From positions 1-18,737 of the forward strand of contig CAXBDI010000080.1 of assembly GCA_963974445.1 (NCBI GenBank): 18,737 nt of DNA, read 5' to 3'. The notes beneath the pieces are model-generated. The model was not told the DNA's origin. It saw only the letters and a list, made by a program, of their open reading frames with translations, and did not search any database. The DNA is from JACKII01 sp963974445. Its GTDB lineage: Bacteria > Pseudomonadota > Alphaproteobacteria > Bin95. Below, piece after piece: positions 1 to 6,751 of the stretch (positions within the stretch are counted from its first letter, which is position 1; each line of letters starts with the position of its first letter). A program made the translations under genes and the position numbers.

Positions 1-767
1 TGACGACGCTGGCCGCCGGCCTGATCAAGCTGTGCGATATGCACGATGCGTCATCTGTGCATGTCAACTTCCTGCCGGAGAATCAATGGCACGCTTTGGC
101 GGACTGCGGATTCCTGCAACGGCAAGGCCAGCAGTTTCATTGGCAGAACGACGGCTACGAGACGTTCGACGATTTTTTGGCGGCGCTCTCGTCGCGCAAA
201 CGCAAGAATATCCGCAAAGAGCGCGAGGCTGTTGCGGCATCCGGTGTAAAAATTCAAGCATTGAACGGCGACGATCTTAAACCGCACCATTGGGACGCCT
301 TCTACCGCTTTTACCGCAACACCACCGACCGCAAATGGGGCTGGGATTACCTGAAGCGCGACTTCTTCACCCTGCTGCATGAGCGGATGCGGGATAAGGT
401 CGTGCTGATCTTCTGCGAATATGACGATCAGCCGGTCGCCGGCGCGCTGAACATGGTCGGCGCCGACACGATCTATGGCCGCAATTGGGGTGGACATGCT
501 CGGTTCAAGCATTTGCACTTCGAGGCTTGCTACTACCAGGCCATCGACTGGGCCATCGCGCATGGATTGAAGCGGGTCGAGGCCGGCGCCCAGGGGCAGC
601 ACAAGATCCAGCGGGGCTATCTGCCGTCGGCGACCTACAGCGCCCACTGGATCCCGCACGACGGCTTCCGCCGCGCCGTCGCCGACTTTCTGCGGCGCGA
701 GCGGCAGGCGGTCGGCCACGACATGGAAATCCTGATGGACTACTCCCCCTTCAAGAAAGGCGAATAG
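1..767 (+). CDS. FemAB/GNAT-like N-acyltransferase (COG3146, DUF482), 5' truncated
   Basis: The reading frame is open from base 3 through the window edge to a TAG stop, giving 254 visible codons. The ATG at base 39 is probably internal, because the codons before it continue a plausible protein and the family is usually near 380 residues. About a third of the N-terminus is therefore missing. Family hallmarks I recognise are the basic stretch SSRKRKNIRKER, then DAFYRFYRNTTDRKWG, PVAGALN, YGRNWG, HFEACYYQAIDWAI and the tail motif EAGAQGQHKIQRGYLP. The family is a predicted GNAT-fold acyltransferase related to peptidoglycan aminoacyltransferases (FemAB) and is cytoplasmic. Its substrate is not established. 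It converges with the patatin-like gene, leaving only about 30 bp between the stops. The family call is firm; the biochemical role is not. Confidence 0.9.
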   Translation, partial: TTLAAGLIKLCDMHDASSVHVNFLPENQWHALADCGFLQRQGQQFHWQNDGYETFDDFLAALSSRKRKNIRKEREAVAASGVKIQALNGDDLKPHHWDAFYRFYRNTTDRKWGWDYLKRDFFTLLHERMRDKVVLIFCEYDDQPVAGALNMVGADTIYGRNWGGHARFKHLHFEACYYQAIDWAIAHGLKRVEAGAQGQHKIQRGYLPSATYSAHWIPHDGFRRAVADFLRRERQAVGHDMEILMDYSPFKKGE

Positions 768-797
768 GCCCGCCGCGCAGATCGCGAGCCGATGCTG

Positions 798-1868
798 TCA
801 GGACGACGGATGGGGCATAGCTGTGACATTGCCGGGCGCAGGCGCTTCCTGCTTTGCGTACAGGAATTCCTTGTGCTTTTCCAGGAAGGCGAGGGCGGCG
901 TTCTGGCCGACTTCGAACAGCGTTGACAGGTTGCTGTAGGACCAGTCGTAAACCTTCGGCCATTGATCTTTCGGCATGAACTCTTCGAACTGCACCTTCA
1001 GCAGGTTGCGCTTGTCGCTGCCGTCTTTGTTCTTGTTGTGCAGCAATTCGAACAGACGTGTATCGTCCTTGGCGATGGCGATGAGCGGCACGATGATCGA
1101 TTTCACCCAGGCGTCATAGAGATTGCGCGGCACGCCGACGACCTCGTCCATGCCGAGGATATCGAAGACGACGATGGTGTCGATATCCTTCTGCTTGGCC
1201 TCGCAGAGTTCGATCAGACCCTTGTAGTTCAGGGCATCCTGCGCCGCACCTTCCAGGTAAGTTTTGCCGTACAACTCGTAGGGCGAATAGATGAAGGGCA
1301 TCGCCAGCGCCGCCTTGAAGTGCTCGCCGTCGATCTTGTCCTTGTCGAAGGTCACATGCTGCCTGTCTTCGATGCAGTAGGCGGAGAGGAAGAAGTCGCC
1401 CGGGAACGCCTTGAGCTTTTCAAAATCGACCACCGACTCGATCCAGGGCGCCGGCTGGCACAGGCCCTTGCTCATCATGCCCAGATCGGTGGGCGACATC
1501 AGCGCCGCGCCCAACTGCCACCAGTCCATGACAAACCGCTCCATCTCCGACTGCGGCCGGCGCGGGGGCGTCAGTTTTTGCAGGGCCTTGGTATACATCT
1601 CGGCCATTTTTCCCGGCTTGTGAAAGACTTTGTAATTCACCGGGAACAGGTTGTAGATCCAGTCGTGGATGCCCAGGTCCTGCGTCCGGATCAGCGCTTC
1701 TTCGGTCGAAATGCCCTTGGCGGCTGCATATAGCAGACCGATCAGCATGCCAGCGCCCGAGGTGGAGACCACGTCGAATTTGACGCCCGCCCGGTGAAAT
1801 TCCAGCAATGCGCCGGACATCAACGTCATATTCGGCGCGCCGCCGCCCAGTACCAACGCGATTCCCAT
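798..1868 (-). CDS. Patatin-like phospholipase family protein with altered catalytic motifs
   Basis: A 356-residue patatin-fold protein. The N-terminal glycine-rich oxyanion loop LVLGGGAPN (residues 6-13) is followed by the nucleophile-elbow region VVSTSGAGM (33-41). Patatins use a Ser-Asp dyad in GxSxG and DG[GA] motifs to cleave acyl esters of lipids. Here the elbow reads S35-T-S37-G-A39 instead of G-x-S-x-G. The place expected for DGA is L205-E206-G-A. The probable serine (S37) is kept and the Asp is replaced by Glu. No signal peptide is visible, so it is probably cytoplasmic or peripheral to the membrane. The chosen ATG has AGAAGGG about 10 bases upstream, and the glycine loop sits at the very N-terminus, as expected. 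I recall GGGAPN-type patatins as common in proteobacteria. Whether this one is an active lipase is uncertain. Confidence 0.85.
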   Translation of the reverse strand: MGIALVLGGGAPNMTLMSGALLEFHRAGVKFDVVSTSGAGMLIGLLYAAAKGISTEEALIRTQDLGIHDWIYNLFPVNYKVFHKPGKMAEMYTKALQKLTPPRRPQSEMERFVMDWWQLGAALMSPTDLGMMSKGLCQPAPWIESVVDFEKLKAFPGDFFLSAYCIEDRQHVTFDKDKIDGEHFKAALAMPFIYSPYELYGKTYLEGAAQDALNYKGLIELCEAKQKDIDTIVVFDILGMDEVVGVPRNLYDAWVKSIIVPLIAIAKDDTRLFELLHNKNKDGSDKRNLLKVQFEEFMPKDQWPKVYDWSYSNLSTLFEVGQNAALAFLEKHKEFLYAKQEAPAPGNVTAMPHPSS

Positions 1869-2269
1869 ACCATCTACCCTTCTTGTGAGTTCAATTGGTG
1901 TAGTGCTTCCAGATTATGCCGGGAGCAGCCTGCTTGCAACTTTGTACTACGATCATATCGCGTTCGCGTATTCGACTATGGGGTGTCTCGAACAATCGGC
2001 TTGCTGATCCGGGCGAGAGAGTGCGTGCCGGCTCGGCGTGCTGGCGCGTGCCGAGATTGCGCCACGCAGTGGCGAATTCTGGTTGTTTTTAGCCGATCCG
2101 CGCCGGGCCAGGCGCACTTCACCCCCGATCAACCGCTAGGTCGGCGCTCTGGCGGCGAACAGTCCCTCTCTCATTCACCCTTGTCGAATGGCGAAGGAGG
2201 GCAGATAGGGGTACGAATGGACCACCATTGCCATTAGCTCCCTATAAGCACCTCTCGAAGAGAAACGCC
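1869..2269. other. 401-bp intergenic region without a credible gene
   Basis: This gap separates the divergent patatin (minus) and ThDP-enzyme (plus) genes, so it should carry both promoters. I cannot name either with confidence. The plus-strand open frame across it begins inside the patatin gene and shows no recognisable protein. Two small inverted repeats are visible: CTCGGC/GCCGAG (2032-2037 with 2050-2055) and CGCCAC-gca-GTGGCG (2060-2074). The second is followed 11 bases later by a five-T run, but no plus-strand gene lies upstream for it to terminate. Base composition is more mixed than in the flanking genes. Confidence 0.5.
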
Positions 2270-3931
2270 ATGACCCAGCCCGTCGCCGCCATCCTCGCCG
2301 ATACCCTCGCCAATCACGGCGTCGACTGCATCTATTGCGTGCCGGGTGAGAGCTTCCTGCCCCTCACCAACGCGCTGCGCGACCGGCCGGAGATCAAGCT
2401 GGTGGTCTGCCGGCACGAGGGCGGGGCCGGCTTCATGGCGGTCTCGCACGCGCGGGTGCGCGGTGAGCCGGGCGTTTGCCTCGTCAGCCGCGGGCCGGGC
2501 GCGATGAACGCCGCCATCGCCCTGCACGTCGCCTACCACGATGCCGAGCCGGTGGTCTTCCTGATCGGCCAGGCCGAACGGGACGAGTTGAACCGTCTGG
2601 CCTTGCAGGAGATGAATTATTCCAAGACCTTCTCCGACACCGCCAAGGCCGTGATCGAGGTCATCCACCCGGAAAACATTGCGGAGGATACCGCCCGCGC
2701 CTTCCACATCGCCCAATCCGGCACACCCGGCCCGGTGGCGCTGATCCTGCCGGAGGACCTGCTCTATGGCGATTGCAACGCGGTCGCCGCCCAGCCCCGC
2801 GCCAAGGCCGCACCGGGCGTGGCGCCGAAGGATATGCAGGCTGCGCTCGCACTGATCCGCGGCGCCGAGCGTCCCATCGTCATCGCCGGCGGGCGGCTGC
2901 ACGGCGAGGGGCTGGCCGACCTGCAACGCTTTGCCGAGAGCTTCAACCTGCCGGTCGCCACACCGCAGCGCCGCTTCCACACCTTCGACAGCAAGCACAA
3001 GAACGCCGGCGGCCGCCTGCCGAACCGTGCGAACAAGGCGCTGCTCGACCAACTCCAGACCAGTGATCTGGTGTTGGTGCTGGGCGAGCGGATGCTGCCG
3101 TCGATGACTCAGAACTTTACTTTCCCGAAAGCCCCGATCGCCGACCAGCCCTTCATTCACGTCTGGCCGGATGCGGAGGAGGTTGGCCGCGCCTATTCGC
3201 CGACCCTCGGCATCGCCGCCGACCCGCGCCTGTTCCTGCAAGCCATGCTGGAGGCCGGGCCGGGCGATATCCCGGCGGCGCGACAGGGATGGGTGGAGAA
3301 GCTCAACGGCCTGCATCGCGAAAACATGACCTGGCGCGGCAAGTCCTCGAACGATGGTCTTGTGTTTGGCAATGTGATCGCCGCCATCGACAAGCACATG
3401 ACGGACACCGCCATCGTGACGTGCGACGCCGGCAATTTCTCGTCCTGGATGGCGCAGTATCTGAACATGGGCCCCGGCAACATGTTCGTCGGCGCGACCG
3501 TGGGCGCGATGGGGCCGGGCGTGCCATCGGCAGTCGCGGCGGGCATCTGCTCGCCGGGCCGGCAGGTCATCGCCTTTGTCGGCGACGGCGGCGTGATGAT
3601 GACCGGCAACGAGTTGGCGACCGCCGTGCAGTACGGGGTGCCAATCAAGCTGTTCATCGCCGACAACAACGCCTACGGCACCATCCGCATGCACCAGGCC
3701 CGCAGCTTCCCGGGCCGGGGTTATGCCATCGGGCTTCAAAACCCGGATTTCGTCAAATGGGGCGAAAGCTTCGGTGCGCGGGGCATCCTGATCGAGACTG
3801 AGGCCGAGGTCGAAGCCAAAGTCGCCGACGCCATGGCGCATGACGGGCCGATGGTGATCCACTGCAAGATCAGCCTCGACCACATCTCCCCCAGCGCCAC
3901 GATCAGCGGTATCGAGGAAGCGGCGAGTTAG
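2270..3931 (+). CDS. Thiamine diphosphate-dependent enzyme, acetolactate synthase-like
   Basis: A 553-residue protein of the ThDP decarboxylase/acetolactate synthase superfamily, with the usual length and three-domain order. The N-terminal pyrimidine-binding domain carries IYCVPGESF, with the conserved cofactor-activating Glu at residue 27, and CRHEGGAGFMA at 47-57. A central domain spans roughly 190-340. The C-terminal PP-binding domain has the GDG...NN metal/ThDP motif from G438-D-G440 to N466-N467. Such enzymes cleave or join C-C bonds next to a carbonyl. The sequence alone does not tell acetolactate synthase from 2-oxo-acid decarboxylases or lyases, and no ilvN small subunit lies nearby, so a biosynthetic IlvB role is unlikely. 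I chose the ATG at 2270, preceded by CGAAGAGAAAC, over an in-frame TTG at 2228, because homology begins just after it. The gene stands alone and converges on folD. Confidence 0.9.
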   Translation: MTQPVAAILADTLANHGVDCIYCVPGESFLPLTNALRDRPEIKLVVCRHEGGAGFMAVSHARVRGEPGVCLVSRGPGAMNAAIALHVAYHDAEPVVFLIGQAERDELNRLALQEMNYSKTFSDTAKAVIEVIHPENIAEDTARAFHIAQSGTPGPVALILPEDLLYGDCNAVAAQPRAKAAPGVAPKDMQAALALIRGAERPIVIAGGRLHGEGLADLQRFAESFNLPVATPQRRFHTFDSKHKNAGGRLPNRANKALLDQLQTSDLVLVLGERMLPSMTQNFTFPKAPIADQPFIHVWPDAEEVGRAYSPTLGIAADPRLFLQAMLEAGPGDIPAARQGWVEKLNGLHRENMTWRGKSSNDGLVFGNVIAAIDKHMTDTAIVTCDAGNFSSWMAQYLNMGPGNMFVGATVGAMGPGVPSAVAAGICSPGRQVIAFVGDGGVMMTGNELATAVQYGVPIKLFIADNNAYGTIRMHQARSFPGRGYAIGLQNPDFVKWGESFGARGILIETEAEVEAKVADAMAHDGPMVIHCKISLDHISPSATISGIEEAAS

Positions 3932-3943
3932 AGCGATCTCCCC

Positions 3944-3976
3944 ATCTGCTCAGATCGAGATCTGCTCAAATCGGAG
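3944..3976. repeat. Short imperfect tandem repeat between convergent genes
   Basis: Two abutting near-copies of ATCTGCTCAGATCGAG (3944-3959 and 3960-3976; the second has A for G and one extra G) lie just after the ThDP-enzyme stop. The junction also reads CAGATC-GA-GATCTG, a small perfect palindrome. There is no T-run, so this is not a standard intrinsic terminator, although it sits where a bidirectional one would be expected. Confidence 0.5.
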
Positions 3977-4004
3977 TACCCAGGCATAAACCCCCGTCGG
4001 CGCG

Positions 4005-4892
4005 CTATCCGCCGATGGAGGGCGGCACTTCCGCGCCCGCGAACCGCGCGGCTGCGATAGTTGTGTTGCGCAGCAGGCAGGCGATGGTCATCGGCCCGAC
4101 TCCGCCGGGTACGGGCGTTATCGCGCCGGCAACCTCCTCCGCCTCCCCATAGGCGACGTCGCCGACCAGCCGGCTTTTGCCGCTGCCGTCCTCGCGCGGG
4201 ATGCGGTTGATGCCGACGTCGATGACGATAGCGCCCGGCTTGATCCAGTCGCCCCGCACCATTTGCGGCCTGCCAACCGCGGCGATCAGCAGGTCGGCCT
4301 CGCGGACGACCGCCGGCAGGTCACGCGTCCGCGAGTGGGCGATGGTCACCGTGCAGTTTTCGGCCAGCAACATTTGCGCCATTGGCTTGCCAACGATGTT
4401 CGAACGCCCGAGCACGACCGCGTGCAGGCCGGTCAGGTCTTCGCGGATCGACTTGGCCAGGATCACACAGCCGCGCGGCGTACAGGGCTCCAGCGCCGGC
4501 AGACCCAGCGACAGACGCCCGACATTGACCGGGTGGAAGCCGTCAACGTCTTTGGCCGGGTCAATGCGTTCGATGACTGTCTGCTCGTCGATGTGATCCG
4601 GCAGCGGCAATTGCACGAGGATACCGTGCACGCTGGTGTCGGCATTCAGTCGGTCCAGCAGAACAAGCAGTTCGCTCTGCTCGGTCGCTGCCGGCAGCAA
4701 GTGGTGCAGGCTGGCGATGCCCGCTTCTTCGCAGGCTTTTATTTTGTTTCGCACATAGACCTGGCTTGCCGGGTCCTCGCCGACCAACACGACCGCAAGG
4801 CCGGGCTTGATCGGCAGCGTCTTGACCGCATCCGCCACCTGGCTGCGCAGGGATTCGGCGATGGCCTTACCGTCGATACGGATAGCGCTCAT
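4005..4892 (-). CDS. folD: Bifunctional methylene-THF dehydrogenase / methenyl-THF cyclohydrolase
   Basis: A 295-residue FolD of normal length. It interconverts 5,10-methylene-THF, 5,10-methenyl-THF and 10-formyl-THF with NADP(H) in the cytoplasm, supplying formyl groups for purines and initiator tRNA. Visible signatures are the catalytic YVRNK (Y46, K50), QLPLP near 94-98, KDVDGFHP (114-121), PCTPRG (136-141), the dinucleotide-binding GRSNIVGKP (162-170) and PGGVGPMT (262-269). The start is the ATG at 4892, which overlaps the stop of the DUF167 gene as ATGA. The open frame extends further upstream, but that extension has no homology and lies inside DUF167. It is the last gene of a yggT-DUF167-folD operon, and translational coupling is likely. 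Confidence 0.97.
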   Translation of the reverse strand: MSAIRIDGKAIAESLRSQVADAVKTLPIKPGLAVVLVGEDPASQVYVRNKIKACEEAGIASLHHLLPAATEQSELLVLLDRLNADTSVHGILVQLPLPDHIDEQTVIERIDPAKDVDGFHPVNVGRLSLGLPALEPCTPRGCVILAKSIREDLTGLHAVVLGRSNIVGKPMAQMLLAENCTVTIAHSRTRDLPAVVREADLLIAAVGRPQMVRGDWIKPGAIVIDVGINRIPREDGSGKSRLVGDVAYGEAEEVAGAITPVPGGVGPMTIACLLRNTTIAAARFAGAEVPPSIGG

Positions 4893-5209
4893 AGATCGGC
4901 CTCTATCTGGCTGCGCAGGGTGGCGGTGTCGCCCTCCAGGCGCAGGATCTTGTTGCGGGCGGACGCGCCGCTGACAATGCAGATGGCGGACTTTGGCAGC
5001 CGCCATCGCTTTGCCAGAAGCTTGACCAGCGCCGCATTGGCCTGACCATCGACCGGCGGAGCGCTCACCTGCACGCGCAGCCAGACACTGCCCGCGGCAT
5101 CGGTCTCCGCCCCCTCAAGCTTGTTGCTCTTGGCTCCGGGGCTCAGGCGGACGGCCAGGCGCACGCCCGCATCGCATTCGGACACGGGCGAGGGCCGGCT
5201 AGCCGGCAT
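4889..5209 (-). CDS. DUF167 (YggU) family protein
   Basis: A 106-residue small protein of the DUF167/YggU family. The hallmarks are RLSPGAKSNKLEG, then VSAPPVDGQANAALVKLLAK and a C-terminal SGASARNKILRLEG. Members adopt a compact alpha/beta fold and their function is unknown. Two in-frame ATGs are possible. I prefer 5209 because AGGA lies 6 bases before it and it overlaps the yggT stop by only 11 bases; the alternative at 5230 has no clear ribosome-binding site. The stop overlaps the folD start by 4 bases. YggT and YggU families are often found side by side in bacteria, which supports both calls. Confidence 0.93.
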   Translation of the reverse strand: MPASRPSPVSECDAGVRLAVRLSPGAKSNKLEGAETDAAGSVWLRVQVSAPPVDGQANAALVKLLAKRWRLPKSAICIVSGASARNKILRLEGDTATLRSQIEADL

Positions 5210-5495
5210 ATACGATCCTGGCCAGAACATCGCGCAGGAAAATCAGGCCGAGGATCAGCACGACCGGCGATAAGTCGATGCCGCCCAGAATGGGCAGAAT
5301 ATTGCGGATCGGCCGCAGCGCCGGCTCCGTCAAGCGGTAGCAGATGTCGCCGACCATATAGACGGCGCGATTGCCGGTATTGACGACCTTTAAGGTCACC
5401 AGCCAGGTTAAAATTGCGCCGATAATGACGATCCAGATATAGATCGAAATGACAGTTGCGATGATATTGAACAGCGGGATCAAGATGACATCCAT
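5199..5495 (-). CDS. YggT family integral membrane protein
   Basis: A 98-residue hydrophobic protein with two predicted membrane segments, about residues 5-30 and 68-92. Between them is the family signature RLTEPALRPIRNILP followed by GGIDLSPVV. YggT proteins are inner-membrane proteins of poorly defined role, linked in various bacteria to osmotic stress or to cell-shape and division functions. I chose the ATG at 5495, because the roughly 90-codon open extension upstream is arginine- and proline-rich, has no homology and runs into pheS on the other strand. No strong Shine-Dalgarno precedes the ATG. This is the first gene of the operon with DUF167 and folD. Confidence 0.93.
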   Translation of the reverse strand: MDVILIPLFNIIATVISIYIWIVIIGAILTWLVTLKVVNTGNRAVYMVGDICYRLTEPALRPIRNILPILGGIDLSPVVLILGLIFLRDVLARIVYAG

Positions 5496-5671
5496 TCGGT
5501 GGGCTCGCTGCGCGATCGGGCGGGAGTATATCGAGCGCAAGCTAGCCGTCCGCCGCCGCTGCGGCAAGGGTGGTGGTATGGCAGGGAAGCGCCCGCTGCA
5601 TTTCGTCTCTTGCCCTTCGGCGCTGCAAGCGGGACAAATCCGGCCAATCGCTATGTTGGAGAGAACAATCC
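5496..5671. promoter_or_regulatory. Divergent promoter region between yggT and pheS
   Basis: This 176-bp gap must hold the promoters of both the yggT operon and pheST. I cannot assign -35/-10 boxes with confidence. A bulged stem (CCCGCT-GCA pairing with TGCA-AGCGGG, about 5591-5632) lies some 40 bases before pheS. It has no T-run, and there is no Phe-rich leader peptide, so E. coli-style pheST attenuation is not supported. The pheS ribosome-binding site, GGAGAG at 5658-5663, is clear. Confidence 0.5.
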
Positions 5672-6751
5672 ATGGCCTTAGCCATCGATCAATTGCGTGC
5701 CGATTTGTTGGCGCAGGTAGAATCGGCCGCATCGACCGCGGCCTTGGACGACGTGCGCGTCTCGGCATTGGGGCGCAAGGGCGCGATCACCGAGCAGATG
5801 AAAACCCTCGGCCAATTGCCGGCGGATGAACGCCGCGCCGCAGGCCAGGCATTCAACGCGTTGAAAGACGAGGTCGCCGCCGCGTTGGAGGCGCGCAAGG
5901 CAGCCCTCGAAGCCGCCGAACTGGAAGCGCGCCTGGCAACAGAGCGCGTCGACGTCACCCTGCCGGTGCGTCCCCAGCCGGAAGGCCGCATGCATCCGAT
6001 CATGCAAGCGTGGGACGAACTGGTCGCCATCTTCGGCGAGATGGGCTTCGTCATCGCCGAGGGGCCGGATATCGAGGACGACTGGCACAACTTCACCGCC
6101 CTCAACATCGGCGAGGAGCATCCCTCGCGCCAGGAGATGGACACCTTCTACCTGACCGAGGATGCCGACGGCGCCTGCCCCGTACTGCGAACCCACACCA
6201 GCCCGGTGCAGATTCGCACCATGCTCGCTCAAGAGCCGCCAATCCGCATCATCGTGCCGGGCCGCACCTTCCGTAGCGACCACGACGCCACTCACTCGCC
6301 CATGTTCCATCAGGTGGAAGGTTTGGTGATCGAGGAGGCGACGCACATGGGCCACCTCAAAGGCACGCTGATCGAGTTCTGCCGCGCCTTCTTTGGCGTT
6401 CAAGACCTGCCGGTGCGCTTCCGCAACAGCCACTTCCCCTTCACCGAACCGAGTGCGGAGGTCGATATCGGCTGCGACCGCTCCGGCGGCGGCCTGACCA
6501 TCGGCAGCGGTGGCGATTGGTTGGAGATCCTCGGCTCCGGCATGGTGCATCCGAAGGTGTTGGAGTATTGCGGCATCGACTCGGGCCGTTACCAGGGCTG
6601 GGCCTTCGGCATGGGGATCGAGCGCATCGCCATGCTGAAATACGGCATCCCCGACTTGCGCACCATGTACGACTCGGACCTGCGCTGGCTGCGCCACTAT
6701 GGCTTTGCGCCCTTGGATGTGCCGAGCCTGCTGGGAGGGTTGGCCCGATGA
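5672..6751 (+). CDS. pheS: Phenylalanine-tRNA ligase alpha subunit
   Basis: A 359-residue PheS of normal size. It is the catalytic subunit of the (alpha-beta)2 enzyme that charges tRNA-Phe, a class II synthetase. The N-terminus (about 1-95) is the helical coiled-coil tRNA-binding arm, rich in Ala, Glu and Arg. The catalytic core includes RTHTSPVQIRTM, motif 2 GRTFRSDHDATHSPMFHQVE and motif 3 AFGMGIERIAMLKYGI. The start is the ATG at 5672, 8 bases after GGAGAG; the upstream open frame has no homology. The stop overlaps the pheT start as ATGA, giving a coupled operon. The usual infC-rpmI-rplT neighbours are not upstream; yggT is divergent instead. Confidence 0.98.
   Translation: MALAIDQLRADLLAQVESAASTAALDDVRVSALGRKGAITEQMKTLGQLPADERRAAGQAFNALKDEVAAALEARKAALEAAELEARLATERVDVTLPVRPQPEGRMHPIMQAWDELVAIFGEMGFVIAEGPDIEDDWHNFTALNIGEEHPSRQEMDTFYLTEDADGACPVLRTHTSPVQIRTMLAQEPPIRIIVPGRTFRSDHDATHSPMFHQVEGLVIEEATHMGHLKGTLIEFCRAFFGVQDLPVRFRNSHFPFTEPSAEVDIGCDRSGGGLTIGSGGDWLEILGSGMVHPKVLEYCGIDSGRYQGWAFGMGIERIAMLKYGIPDLRTMYDSDLRWLRHYGFAPLDVPSLLGGLAR

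Noticed and set aside
2060..2090. Hairpin plus T-run resembling an intrinsic terminator
   Set aside because: The stem is only six base pairs, the T-run is 11 bases away, and no plus-strand gene lies upstream to be terminated.
2150..2215. Possible third repeat family around CCCTTGTCGAATGGCGAAGGAGGG
   Set aside because: It faintly resembles intergenic repeats, but the arms pair poorly and there is no second copy in the window.
1794..2237. A 147-codon plus-strand frame across the patatin/ThDP gap
   Set aside because: It begins inside the patatin gene on the opposite strand, shows no conserved motif or good ribosome-binding site, and its product looks like random high-GC translation.
2234..3883. 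A 549-codon minus-strand open frame fully opposite the ThDP enzyme
   Set aside because: It mirrors a well-conserved gene, has an arginine/histidine/glycine-heavy composition with no domain I recognise, and is a typical antisense shadow in high-GC DNA.
5449..5671. Possible pheST attenuator or leader peptide
   Set aside because: The upstream short frame has only one Phe codon before pheS, and the visible stem has no T-run, so E. coli-style attenuation is unsupported.
5678..6697. A long minus-strand open frame opposite pheS
   Set aside because: It is the complement of conserved PheS codons and has no recognisable protein signature.
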